From Oxalobacteraceae bacterium OTU3CAMAD1 (GTDB lineage Bacteria; Pseudomonadota; Gammaproteobacteria; Burkholderiales; Burkholderiaceae_D): a stretch of 64,000 nucleotides of DNA. A program made the translations under genes and the position numbers. The stretch's first letter is position 1; each line of letters begins with the position of its first letter. The stretch lies in contig CP099650.1 in assembly GCA_024123915.1 (NCBI GenBank), positions 4,712,001 to 4,776,000 of the forward strand, in the 5' to 3' direction. The notes below the pieces were generated by a model. The model was not told the origin of the DNA, searched no databases, and worked only from the letters and a program-made list of their open reading frames with translations. Below are positions 7,937 through 16,942 of this stretch, piece by piece.

Positions 7937-9895
7937 TTAGTGTACGACCGGTGCCGCCGGCGCCGCCGTGCCGCCGTGTTCTTCGCTGCTGCCGCCCAGG
8001 TAGGCCTCGATCACTTTCGGATCGCTTTGCACCGCCGCCGGCGCGCCCTCGGCGATCTTCTGGCCGAAGTCCAGCACCGTGACGGTGTCGGACAGCGCCA
8101 TCACCACGTCCATGTGGTGCTCGATCAGAATGATGGTGATGCCGTGGTCGCGGATCTTGCGGATGATCGCCATCAGCTCCTTGATGTCCGGCGCGGTCAG
8201 GCCGGCGGCCGGTTCGTCCAGCAGCAGCAGGCGCGGACTGAGTCCGAGCGCGCGGCCGATCTCCAGCAGCCGCTGTTTGCCGTAAGGGAGGTTGCGCGCT
8301 TCCTCGTTGGCCATCGGCGTCAGGCCGACAAACTCCAATATGCTGGCGGCGCGGTCGCGCGCGGCGCGCTCCTCGCGCTTGTAGCGCGGCGTTTGCAGCA
8401 TCACATCCAGCACATTCGACTTGAAGGTGTTGTGCAGCCCTACCAGCACGTTCTCGGTGGCCGTCATCTCGCCGAACAGCTGCACGTTCTGGAAGGTGCG
8501 CGCGACCCCGCCCAGTGCGATCTGCGACGGCGTGCGGCCCGAGATCACCGCGCCGGAGAACTTCACCTGCCCGGCGGTCGGCTTGTAGATCCCGGTCAGC
8601 ACGTTCATCATCGTGCTCTTGCCCGAGCCATTGGGGCCGATCAAGCCGTGCACCGAGCCCTGGATCACATGCATGTCGACCTGGTTGAGCGCTTTGAGGC
8701 CGCCGAACTGCATCAGGATCTGATTCACGTCGAGCAGCGTTTCGCCGGCGTTGCCGCCCTTGGCGCGCGCGAACGCTTCCGCGCCGCTGGCCTCCACCGC
8801 CTTGGCGTGCACCGCTCCCCTGCCCAGCAAGCTTTTGAGGAAGCCGACGATGCCGTCCTGCAGATAGTAGACGACGAACAGCGTCATCAAGCCGAAGATG
8901 GTCAGGCGCCAGTCGACGATGTTCTCCAGTTTGAACGAGAAGGCGGCCATGCCGATCGTCGCCACCAGCGGCACCAGCACGCCGCGCAGGGTGGCACGCT
9001 TCTTCGCCAGCATGAACGCCGAACCGATCACCCCCAGCACGGCGGCGATGACGGCGATCTTGCGGAACAATTCGATGTCCGCCAAAAGGCTGGGCAGCAT
9101 GACGACGATCAGCGCGCCGATCAGCGCCCCCGAGCGGGTCTTGCGGCCGCCCATGATCACGGCCAGCAGGAACAGGATGGTCAGTTCGAAGTTGTAGGTA
9201 TTGGGCGAGATGTACTCCTCCGAGTACGCGTACAGGCTGCCCGCCAGCCCTGCGAATCCGGCGCTGATGATGAAGGCGTAGACCTTGTAGCGGTAGACCG
9301 AAACGCCCATGCAGTCCGAGGCGATCGGGCTGTCGCGCAGCGCTTCGAAGGCGCGGCCAAGGTTGGACTTCAATATCCGGTGCACGACGATCAGCGAGAC
9401 CACCATCAGCGCGGCGCACATGTAGTAATACTCGACTTCATCCAGCTTGTGGCCGAAGATCTCAGGCTTGGACAGCTTTAGTCCCATGGGCCCTTCGGTC
9501 AGGAAGGTCATCTCGTTGATCAGGATCTGGATGATGGTGCCGAAGGCCAGCGTCACCATCGCCAGATAAGGTCCCGTCACGCGCAAGGCCGGCAGCGCCA
9601 GCACGGCGCCGAACAGCGCCGCTCCCAGCACGCTGGCGGGAATCGCGATCCAGAACGGCGCGCCCAGTTTGAACACCAGCACCCCGGTGACATAGGAGCC
9701 GATGCCGAACAAGCCGGCGTGGCCGAGCGACACCTGCCCGGTGTAGCCGACCACGATATCGAGCCCGAACAGCAGGATCGCGTAAATCAAAATGGTTTCA
9801 AACAGATGGATGTAGTACGGGTTGGGGATCAGCACCGGATACAGCGCCAGCACCGCCAGACCCACCACGCTTGCCGCGACGATCGTCTTGTTCAT
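7937..9895 (-). CDS. fused branched-chain amino acid permease/ATPase (LivM-LivG)
   Basis: 652 aa, about the sum of LivM and LivG. Residues 1-345 are a LivM-type permease with many hydrophobic helices and the GHAGLFGIGSYVTG motif. After a hydrophilic linker (about 350-385) comes a LivG ATPase with Walker A GPNGSGKS near residue 420, a YGKQ-type signature (NLPYGKQRLLEIGRAL), Walker B LLLLDEPAAGL and an H-loop in IEHHMD. No stop or frameshift separates the halves, so it is a real fusion, tethering one ATPase to one permease. It sits 3 bp downstream of livH. Confidence 0.93.
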   Translation of the reverse strand: MNKTIVAASVVGLAVLALYPVLIPNPYYIHLFETILIYAILLFGLDIVVGYTGQVSLGHAGLFGIGSYVTGVLVFKLGAPFWIAIPASVLGAALFGAVLALPALRVTGPYLAMVTLAFGTIIQILINEMTFLTEGPMGLKLSKPEIFGHKLDEVEYYYMCAALMVVSLIVVHRILKSNLGRAFEALRDSPIASDCMGVSVYRYKVYAFIISAGFAGLAGSLYAYSEEYISPNTYNFELTILFLLAVIMGGRKTRSGALIGALIVVMLPSLLADIELFRKIAVIAAVLGVIGSAFMLAKKRATLRGVLVPLVATIGMAAFSFKLENIVDWRLTIFGLMTLFVVYYLQDGIVGFLKSLLGRGAVHAKAVEASGAEAFARAKGGNAGETLLDVNQILMQFGGLKALNQVDMHVIQGSVHGLIGPNGSGKSTMMNVLTGIYKPTAGQVKFSGAVISGRTPSQIALGGVARTFQNVQLFGEMTATENVLVGLHNTFKSNVLDVMLQTPRYKREERAARDRAASILEFVGLTPMANEEARNLPYGKQRLLEIGRALGLSPRLLLLDEPAAGLTAPDIKELMAIIRKIRDHGITIILIEHHMDVVMALSDTVTVLDFGQKIAEGAPAAVQSDPKVIEAYLGGSSEEHGGTAAPAAPVVH

Positions 9896-9898
9896 GGG

Positions 9899-10789
9899 TC
9901 AGACCTTTTTAATGGCGGCTTTGCCGAACAGGCCGGACGGCTTGATCGCGAGTACAAGGAGCAGCAGCAGCAATCCCGGCACGTCCTTGTAGCCGGTCGA
10001 GATGTAGTAGCCGGCCGTCGTTTCCGTGATACCCAACAGGAGGCCGCCGACGATGGCGCCGACACCGGAGGTCAGCCCGCCGATGATGGCGACGGCGAAG
10101 GCCTTGAGGCCGAGCGAGGCGCCCATGGTGGCGCCGGTCAGGGTCAGCGGCGCCACCAGCACGCCGGCGAAGGCGGCGGTGGCCGACGACAGCGCGTACG
10201 AGAAGGTGATCACCATGCTGGTGTTGATGCCCATCAGCCCGGCCGCGTCGCGGTCGTTGGAGGTGGCGACGACGGCTTTGCCGTAGATCGATTTGCGGTT
10301 GAAGATTTCGACCGCCGCCATGATGGCCAGCGCGCCGACGATCACCGCCACCTGCATCGGCTGCACGTTGGCGCCGAAGATCTGGAACGGTGTGGAGCTG
10401 AGCGGCGACGGGAACGTGAGGTCGTCCTTGCCCCAGATGTTCTCCGCGACGTTCTTGAAGATGATGGCCAGCGCGATGGTCGACATGATCCAGCCGAATT
10501 CCGACTTGATCTTGATTGCCGGCCGCACGCCTATCCATTCGACGAACATGCCTTGCAGGGCGCCGAAGATGATCACCAGGGGGATCATCAGCAGATAACT
10601 CATATAAGGACCGCCGTGGATGGTGCCGACCAGGCTAAGGCCGACCAGCGCGCCGAGCATCAGCGATTCACCCTGGCCGAAGTTGAGCGTGCCGGAGGTG
10701 GCGAACGTGAGCTGGTAGCCGAACGCGATGACGGCATAGATCATGCCGAGCGCGATGCCGCTGAAGACGAGTTGTAACAGGATTTCCAT
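9899..10789 (-). CDS. livH: branched-chain amino acid ABC transporter permease LivH
   Basis: 296 aa from the ATG at 10789 (MEILLQLVFSGIALGMIYAV), which gives the canonical N-terminus. An upstream in-frame ATG at 10912 would run through the livK terminator hairpin and is rejected. The protein has about eight hydrophobic helices, the motif GQGESLMLGAL typical of LivH, and the ABC-coupling region near GLKAFAVAIIGG. It forms the membrane channel with the LivM half of the fusion protein. Expression probably depends on readthrough of the hairpin at 10821-10848 or on a promoter close to it. Confidence 0.94.
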   Translation of the reverse strand: MEILLQLVFSGIALGMIYAVIAFGYQLTFATSGTLNFGQGESLMLGALVGLSLVGTIHGGPYMSYLLMIPLVIIFGALQGMFVEWIGVRPAIKIKSEFGWIMSTIALAIIFKNVAENIWGKDDLTFPSPLSSTPFQIFGANVQPMQVAVIVGALAIMAAVEIFNRKSIYGKAVVATSNDRDAAGLMGINTSMVITFSYALSSATAAFAGVLVAPLTLTGATMGASLGLKAFAVAIIGGLTSGVGAIVGGLLLGITETTAGYYISTGYKDVPGLLLLLLVLAIKPSGLFGKAAIKKV

Positions 10790-10815
10790 GATGTCCACCA
10801 CGGTGAGAACACGAG

Positions 10816-10848
10816 AAAAAGGCCAGCCTTGAACGCTCAAGACTGGCC
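10816..10848 (-). terminator. terminator/attenuator between livK and livH
   Basis: On the minus strand an imperfect 11-bp stem (GGCCAGTCTTG...CAAGGCTGGCC, one mismatch) is followed directly by TTTTT. It lies within the livK-livH gap, so it probably lowers expression of the membrane genes relative to the binding protein. Confidence 0.8.
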
Positions 10849-10874
10849 GGTGACGATGCGTCGCCTTAATTACC

Positions 10875-12032
10875 TCACTTGACCGGAATGACTTTGCCGT
10901 CCTTGACCTCACCGAAGACGGTGATGTCGGCGGTGATGGCCTCGTGGTTATCCTTGCTGAATGGCTTGCTGTACGACGTGACGACGCCGTCGATCTTCTC
11001 GTTGAGGTTTTCCAGCGCGGCCTTGATCTTGGGTCCTTCGGTGGAATTGGCCTGCTTGATGGCGGCGGCCAGCAGGAAGATCGAATCGTAGCCCTGGGCG
11101 GCCGACACCGGCGACGGCATGCGCCCGCCCGGTGGATTGTAGGCCTTCACGTAGGCGTCGATGAAGGCTTTGCGCTTGGGCGTGGTGGCCTCCTGGATGA
11201 AGGTTTGCGGCATGCGGGTGCCGTTGCCGTTCTTGCCGGCGTTGTCGATGAAGTTCCCCATCGACAGCGTCCAGCTGCCGATCATCGGTACTTTCCAGTT
11301 CAGCTTTTCCATGCCGTTGGCGATCTGCGCCAGCTCCGGGCCGATGCCGTAGGTGAGCACCACTTCGGCGCCGGCCTGCTTGGCCTTGAGCAGCTGGGCC
11401 GTCATGTCGACGTCCTTGATATTGTATTTTTCGGTGGCGACGGCCTTCATGCCCTTTTTATCGAGCGCCTTCTCCAGATCCTCGCGGCCCAGCTGGCCGT
11501 AGTTGGTGGAGTCGGCCAGGATGGCGACCTTCTTGAACTTGCGGTTGTCGACCGCCTCCTGAATGATCATCTGCGACTGGATTTGATCGTTGGCGGCGTT
11601 GCGGAAGATGTAGTTCTCGGGCTTGTCGGCGAACTGCTTGGTGATGATCGAGCCGGTGGCGACGTTGTTCATGACCGGGATCTTGGCTTCCTGGTAGAAG
11701 CGCTGCGACGCCAGCGCCACACCGGTGTTGATGTAGCCGACGGTGGCGACCACCTTCTCCTTGTTGATCAGTTCCTGGGCGATCTGCACGCCGCGTTCCG
11801 GTTTGGCTTCGTCGTCACGCTCGACGATCTGCAACTGGCGGCCCAGCACCCCGCCCTTGGCGTTGATGTCGGCCACGGCCAGCTTGACGCCGTCGCGCAT
11901 GGAGACGCCCATCGGCGCCGAGCCGCCGGTGAACGGACCGGCCACGCCGATCTTGATGGGGTCCGCCGCCATGGCGGAAGAAGAGAAACCGAGTACCAAT
12001 GCAGCGGCCAGCAAATTCAGTTTGAAATCCAT
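10875..12032 (-). CDS. livK: branched-chain amino acid ABC transporter substrate-binding protein
   Basis: 385 aa. A Sec signal peptide (MDFKLNLLAAALVLGFSSSAMAA) precedes a Peripla_BP_6 fold starting DPIKIGVAGPFTGGSAPMG. This periplasmic receptor captures the amino acid for the LivH/LivMG/LivF machine. The start is supported by AGGAG eight bases upstream. First gene of the liv operon and separated from the rest by a terminator-like hairpin, consistent with the usual excess of binding protein. Confidence 0.95.
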   Translation of the reverse strand: MDFKLNLLAAALVLGFSSSAMAADPIKIGVAGPFTGGSAPMGVSMRDGVKLAVADINAKGGVLGRQLQIVERDDEAKPERGVQIAQELINKEKVVATVGYINTGVALASQRFYQEAKIPVMNNVATGSIITKQFADKPENYIFRNAANDQIQSQMIIQEAVDNRKFKKVAILADSTNYGQLGREDLEKALDKKGMKAVATEKYNIKDVDMTAQLLKAKQAGAEVVLTYGIGPELAQIANGMEKLNWKVPMIGSWTLSMGNFIDNAGKNGNGTRMPQTFIQEATTPKRKAFIDAYVKAYNPPGGRMPSPVSAAQGYDSIFLLAAAIKQANSTEGPKIKAALENLNEKIDGVVTSYSKPFSKDNHEAITADITVFGEVKDGKVIPVK

Positions 12033-12268
12033 TTGTCATCTCCTGTTACAACGTTTTTATAGTAGTCGTACGCTGGAAAACGGGCTGGAAAGTTGCCCCC
12101 ATCGATGAGGCATTGTAGGGGAGACAACGGGGGCCAGCAACAGATACATGTGCGGCATTGCAGCACGCGCGCCGCGATGCGCGGGGCACGCCGCGTGTAA
12201 GCAAGCAGTAAGGAAGGATGGGAAGAAGGTGACGGCGAAAAGCGATAGACAGGCCGCACCGCCGGATG

Positions 12269-12796
12269 CTACATGCCGCCGGTAGACTTCTGCTTCAAGG
12301 CGCGGTTGGCGAACCGCATCTGGGTCTCGGCCAGCGCTTCGTTACGCTCGAAGCCCATGGAGCCGTCGCGCAGGCCGATGGCCATCGCCATCACCGCGTC
12401 CGGATACTCGAGATCGGCGGCCTTTTCGATCAGACGGCGCGCGGCCTGCTCGTCGCGTTTGACGCCATCGCCACTCAGATACAGATTCGCCAGCGCGAAC
12501 ATCGCCGCCGGCATCTGGCGGTTGGCGGCGAACTGCAGCCAGTGCGCGGCGGCCTTGGCGTCGCGCGGGACGGACATGCCGTTCTGGTACATCATGCCAA
12601 GATAATAAGCGGCTTGCGGATCGCCGGCCTTGGCCGCGCCGGAGAACAGCGAGAACGCCTTCGACAGGTCGACACCGGCGCCCTGGCCGCCGCGCAGGTA
12701 CGACCGCGCCTCGTCGACCGGAGCGGCGCACGCCGGGCCCGCGCCCGCCACCAGCAAAGTCAGGACAGCACAAATTTTTCGCATGACAGGCACCAT
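12269..12796 (-). CDS. Sel1-repeat protein, secreted
   Basis: About 175 aa. A signal peptide (RKICAVLTLLVAGAGPACA) is followed by three or four Sel1/TPR-like helix pairs, with motifs such as AKAGDPQAAYYLGMMYQNG, AAHWLQFAANRQMPAAMFALANLYLSGDG and ARRLIEKAADLEYPDAVMAMA. Sel1 repeats scaffold protein interactions in the periplasm or envelope; no enzymatic motif is seen. Three in-frame starts exist. 12811 overlaps the upstream stop as ATGA, and 12796 is preceded by GGAGG and is preferred, while 12784 is the leanest. It is translationally linked to the CpdB-like gene upstream, but the functional link is unknown. Confidence 0.8.
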   Translation of the reverse strand: MVPVMRKICAVLTLLVAGAGPACAAPVDEARSYLRGGQGAGVDLSKAFSLFSGAAKAGDPQAAYYLGMMYQNGMSVPRDAKAAAHWLQFAANRQMPAAMFALANLYLSGDGVKRDEQAARRLIEKAADLEYPDAVMAMAIGLRDGSMGFERNEALAETQMRFANRALKQKSTGGM

Positions 12797-12807
12797 GGGT
12801 CCTCCGC

Positions 12808-14808
12808 TCATTTCGACAAGTCGATGGCGTACAGGGCAAAGCCCTTGCCGCCGCCATCATCCGGTTTAATCTGCGAGACCGACGTCACGCCGGCCTCCCT
12901 CGCCAATTCGATCATATTCGGCGGCGCGTGGAACACCACCGCTCCATTGGTCGCCACCGGGACGAAACGCCAGCTGCGCGTCGACCCGTTGCGCGCGCGG
13001 GTCAGGGTCTTGACCTGCTTGATATAAGAGATCAGCACATCGCGGCTGCTGTCCGGCGCCGAGATTACCGTCTTGCCGCCATCGAGGCCGGGGAAATTGC
13101 CGCCGCCGCTGGCGCGGTAGTTGTTGGTCGCGACCAGGAATTCCTGCGACGGTGCGACCGGCGCACCTTTATAGTGCAGCGCGACGATGCGCTGGCCGGC
13201 CGGCTTGGTCACGTCGATCCGGTAACTGACATCGGCGCTGGTCAGCATGTCGAAGTTAAAGCTCGAGAACGAGGAATTGACCAGCTCCTGCTGCGCGCCG
13301 CTGGCGGGATCGATGCGGTTGAAGCGCTCGGCGGCTTTCTCCAGCCATGCTTTGAGTCCCGCGCCGTCCAGCTTCACCGCGTGCAGCGCGTTCGGATACA
13401 GATACAGGTCGGCCGCGTTGTTAAGCGCCACGCCGCCCGCCTTGACGTCGGTGTAGTCGCCCACGCCCGCCGCGCCGGCCTTGAACGGCGACGCCATCGA
13501 CAGCACCGGCAAGCCCGCGTACTTTGGCATGCTGGCCTTGACGTAGTTCACCACATAATCGGTCTGCGCCTGGTTCACCAGCTCGATGGCGCTGACGTCG
13601 CCGACATCGGCGAAATAGGACGACATGCGGAAGTCGCTGGTCCCGATCGGCGCCTTCACGTAACGGATGGTGGCCTCGTGCTCGGCGGCGATCAGCGCGC
13701 CGACCGCCGGATCGGCGGCGACGTAGCTGCGGTCGGCGTTGCGCGTGCCGCGCGCTTCGACCGTGGTGCGGGTCTTATCGACGATCCAGGCCTTGCCGTC
13801 ATACTTCAACCGCAGGCCGATCACGCCCAGATGCTTGCCCCACAGGCTGGCCATCACGGCCGGCACGCCTTGCACGGTACCCGCCGCCTTGTCCACGCCG
13901 GGCAGATTGAACGAATCGGCGGTGCTGGCCGCGTCGGGGAACTGCTGGTGCGCATGGCCGATCAGCATCGCGTCGACGCCCGGCACCTGCGCCAGGTAGT
14001 AATTGGCGTTTTCCATCTCCGGCGTGTACGGCGCGCCATCAAGGCCGCCGTGCGAGATCGCCACCACCAGATCGGCGCCCTGCGCGCGCATTTGCGGAAT
14101 GTACTTCAGCGCCGTTTCGCGCACGCCTTCGGCATAGACTTTACCTTCCAGCCAATGCTGGTCCCACGACAGGATGCCCGGCGGCGCGAAGCCGATGATG
14201 CCGACCTTGATGGTGGCGGTCACCGGTTTGCCGTCCGGGCCTGTGGCGGCGATTTGGCGCGTGAGGATGCTGTACGGCGCGAACAACGGCTGTTTGGTGC
14301 GGGCGCTGTAGATATTGGCCAGCACGATCGGGAAGGCGGGACCGGCGCAGCGCGGCGCGTCGGCGGCGACACCGTCGACATCGAAATGGCTGCCGGTGAC
14401 CTGGTTCAGGTACGCCAGGCCGTAATTGAATTCGTGGTTGCCGATGCCGGCGCCGTCGACGCCCAGCAGATTCATGGCCTTGTAGATCGCCGGCGGCTGG
14501 TCGCAGCCGACCGGAGAGACCAGCGCCTGATAGTCGGCCAGCGCCGTGCCTTGCAGGGCGTCGCCGTTATCGAGCAGCAGGTTGTTGGGGAATTCGGCGC
14601 GCGCCTGCTTGATCAAGGTGGCGGTGCGCTCCAGCCCTATCGATGGATCGGCCTTGAGCTTGTAGTAATCGTAACCGAGCACGTTCGCGTGCAGGTCCGT
14701 CGTCTCCAGCAGCGCCAAAGTCGCCTCGGTGCCCGCCGGCGTCGAGCCGGAATGCGGCAGGCTGGCGCAGCCGGTCAGCAAAATGGGCAGGACGAGGGAC
14801 GCGCGCAT
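12808..14808 (-). CDS. cpdB: 2',3'-cyclic-nucleotide 2'-phosphodiesterase/3'(5')-nucleotidase, CpdB-like lipoprotein
   Basis: About 666 aa from the ATG at 14808, giving a lipoprotein signal (MRASLVLPILLTGCASL, lipobox LTGC). An in-frame ATG at 14877 would add 23 non-signal residues. The metallophosphoesterase domain shows TTDLHANVLGYDYYK, LLDNGDALQG, GNHEFNYG and IGHAHQQFPD, the metal ligands of the family. The C-terminal 5'-nucleotidase domain has LYLYPNALHAVKLDGAGLKAWLE and NFDMLTSADVSYRIDV. It would hydrolyse 2',3'-cyclic nucleotides and nucleoside monophosphates in the periplasm for phosphate and nucleoside salvage. Its stop overlaps the next gene's first possible start. Confidence 0.92.
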   Translation of the reverse strand: MRASLVLPILLTGCASLPHSGSTPAGTEATLALLETTDLHANVLGYDYYKLKADPSIGLERTATLIKQARAEFPNNLLLDNGDALQGTALADYQALVSPVGCDQPPAIYKAMNLLGVDGAGIGNHEFNYGLAYLNQVTGSHFDVDGVAADAPRCAGPAFPIVLANIYSARTKQPLFAPYSILTRQIAATGPDGKPVTATIKVGIIGFAPPGILSWDQHWLEGKVYAEGVRETALKYIPQMRAQGADLVVAISHGGLDGAPYTPEMENANYYLAQVPGVDAMLIGHAHQQFPDAASTADSFNLPGVDKAAGTVQGVPAVMASLWGKHLGVIGLRLKYDGKAWIVDKTRTTVEARGTRNADRSYVAADPAVGALIAAEHEATIRYVKAPIGTSDFRMSSYFADVGDVSAIELVNQAQTDYVVNYVKASMPKYAGLPVLSMASPFKAGAAGVGDYTDVKAGGVALNNAADLYLYPNALHAVKLDGAGLKAWLEKAAERFNRIDPASGAQQELVNSSFSSFNFDMLTSADVSYRIDVTKPAGQRIVALHYKGAPVAPSQEFLVATNNYRASGGGNFPGLDGGKTVISAPDSSRDVLISYIKQVKTLTRARNGSTRSWRFVPVATNGAVVFHAPPNMIELAREAGVTSVSQIKPDDGGGKGFALYAIDLSK

Positions 14809-15057
14809 AGATGTCAATGGTTGGACTGGCAGTGTTTTGGGCCGGAATTCGGATGCAAAGCGGGACGCGGACTGCATTTCCTTACGTCAACAAAAGCCAC
14901 CGAATGGGTGCATATTTTATACTGCCTGTGACTGAAATGTCAGTATTTTACAACTTGACCTCGACTGCCGGCATGCAAGAGCCGTGCCCACAAGCATTTT
15001 ACGAGGCGCTTTTCCGGGACGCGGACAGACAGGCGCCCGGCAACACCCCTCATCCGG

Positions 15058-15063
15058 TATAAT
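15058..15063 (+). promoter_or_regulatory. probable -10 box of prfB
   Basis: A perfect TATAAT 35 bp before the prfB start. No convincing -35 is seen at 16-18 bp. Confidence 0.45.
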
Positions 15064-15098
15064 CCAAGGTTTGATTTCAGCCTAGAAAAGAAGAAAAC

Positions 15099-16203
15099 AT
15101 GGAAGCCGAACGCATCAACGCCCTCTCCGCCCTGCTCGCCGATCTGACCACGCGCGAAGCCGAACTACGGAGGTATCTTTGACTTCGATAAAAAGTCAGA
15201 GAAACTCGAACAAGTAAACGAAGAACTGGAAGACCCGACGGTCTGGAACGACCCGAAAAAGGCCCAGGATCTCGGTAAAGAGAAAAAGTCGCTGGAGGCG
15301 ATCGTCAGCGCGCTGACCAAGGCCGACACCGACCTCAAAGACATGAGCGACCTGTTCGCCATGGCCAAGGAGGAAGGCGACGACGACACGCTCGAAGCGC
15401 TGATCGCCGACGCCGAGGACGTGCGCAAGGTCATCGAAGGCATGGAGTTCCGCCGGATGTTCAACAATCCGATGGACCCGAACAACTGCTTCATCGATAT
15501 CCAGGCCGGCGCCGGCGGCACCGAAGCCCAGGACTGGGCCTCGATGCTGCTGCGCCAGTACCTGCGCTATTCGGAACGCAAAGGCTTCAAGGTCGAAATC
15601 ATGGAGCAGTCCGACGGCGAGGTGGCCGGCATCAAGACCGCCACCATCAAGGTCGAAGGCGACTACGCCTATGGCTTCCTGCGCACCGAGACCGGCGTGC
15701 ACCGCCTGGTGCGCAAATCGCCGTTCGACTCGGCCAACGGCCGCCACACGTCGTTCACGTCCTTGTTCGTCTATCCGGAAGTGGATGACTCGATCGATAT
15801 CGAGATCAATCCGGCCGACCTGCGCATCGACACCTACCGCGCGTCCGGCGCCGGTGGTCAGCACATTAACAAGACCGATTCCGCCGTCCGTCTGACGCAC
15901 GGCCCTTCCGGTATCGTGGTGCAGTGCCAGAACGACCGCTCGCAGCACCGCAACAAGGCCGAGGCGATGGAAATGCTGAAGGCGAAGCTGTACGAGATGG
16001 AGCTGCGCAAGCGCATGAGCGAGCAGCAGAAACTGGAAGACTCCAAGACCGACGTCGGCTGGGGTCATCAGATCCGTTCCTACGTGCTCGATCAGTCGCG
16101 CATCAAGGATTTGCGCACCAACTTCGAGACCGGTAACACCAAGGGCGTGCTGGACGGCGACCTGGACGACTTCATCTCTGCTTCGCTCAAACAAGGCGTT
16201 TGA
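15099..16203 (+). CDS. prfB: peptide chain release factor 2 with programmed +1 frameshift
   Basis: The first 27 codons (15099-15179, [17 protein letters not shown]...) end at an in-frame TGA (15180-15182). A +1 shift at CTT continues in the frame starting GAC at 15181, giving 367 aa, close to the 365 aa of the E. coli protein. The shifted part has the RF2 signatures: the tripeptide SPF in [12 protein letters not shown] (stop-codon recognition) and GGQ in [13 protein letters not shown] (peptidyl-tRNA hydrolysis). RF2 releases at UGA and UAA, so the internal UGA makes synthesis autoregulated. The HAD gene starts within a few bases and lysS follows, suggesting an operon; in many relatives prfB and lysS are also adjacent. 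Confidence 0.96.
15169..15183 (+). other. RF2 programmed frameshift signal
   Basis: GGAGG, then TAT, then the slippery CTT and TGA followed by C: the classical internal Shine-Dalgarno spaced three bases from CUU-UGA-C. Confidence 0.97.
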
Positions 16204-16208
16204 ATTTA

Positions 16209-16916
16209 ATGACATCAATGACATTATCATCATCGCGCGCGTTCATCTTCGATATGGACGGCACCATCGTCGACAACATGGCCTTCCACACCAAATCGTG
16301 GCTGGCCTTCTTCGAGCGTCGCGGCCACACGCTGGACCCGGATGCGTTTTTCCGTGACACGGCCGGCCGCCAGGGCCATGAAATCATGCGCACCTACCTG
16401 GGCAACCACCTGACCAAGGAAGAAAGCGCGGCGCTCGATTTTGAGAAGGAATCGCTGTACCGCGATCTGTACGCGCCGCACCTGGCCGTGACCAAGGGTT
16501 TCGACCTGTTTATCGCCAGCGCCAAAAGCGCCGGCATCAAGCTGGCCGTGGCCACCGCCGCGCCGAACGAGAACATCGCCTTCACGCTCGACGGCCTGGA
16601 TCTGCGCAAGCAGTTCGACGCCATCGCCGGCGCGGCCGATGTCGCGCGCGGCAAACCGAATCCGGACGTGTTCCTGCTGGCCGCCGAGCGCGCAGGCGCC
16701 CTGCCCGCCAACAGCATCGTCTTCGAGGACGCGCCGCTGGGCGTGGAGGCGGCCCGCCGCGCCGGCATGCGCGCGGTGGTGCTCACCACCACCCTGCCGG
16801 CCGAAGCCTTCGCCGAATACGACAACGTCATCGCCGTGGCGCGCGACTTCAGCGAGCTCGATATCGAGGCGCTGTTCGCCTCCGAGCCGTATGTGGACAC
16901 TGCGGCCACCAACTAA
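16209..16916 (+). CDS. HAD-superfamily phosphatase, beta-phosphoglucomutase/GPP-like
   Basis: About 235 aa. HAD motif I is DMDGTIVDNMAFHTKSW with the nucleophile and acid/base Asp pair. A four-helix cap follows, then motif II around VATAAPNENIA, the lysine in RGKPNPDVFLLAAER and motif IV FEDAPLGVEAARRAGM. This layout is the beta-phosphoglucomutase/sugar-phosphatase subfamily; the substrate cannot be assigned. A TTG at 16200 is in frame, but ATG at 16209 or 16218 is more likely. It lies between prfB and lysS with gaps of 5 and 26 bp, so is probably cotranscribed. Confidence 0.88.
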   Translation: MTSMTLSSSRAFIFDMDGTIVDNMAFHTKSWLAFFERRGHTLDPDAFFRDTAGRQGHEIMRTYLGNHLTKEESAALDFEKESLYRDLYAPHLAVTKGFDLFIASAKSAGIKLAVATAAPNENIAFTLDGLDLRKQFDAIAGAADVARGKPNPDVFLLAAERAGALPANSIVFEDAPLGVEAARRAGMRAVVLTTTLPAEAFAEYDNVIAVARDFSELDIEALFASEPYVDTAATN

Positions 16917-16942
16917 TCATCACCTCAACCTAGAAACAGACC

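Noticed and set aside
14919..14946. ATACTG/CAGTAT inverted repeat with CTGACAT-like units upstream of cpdB, considered as a Pho box
   Set aside because: The two half-sites are 9 rather than 11 bp apart and the match is partial; not enough to claim phosphate control.
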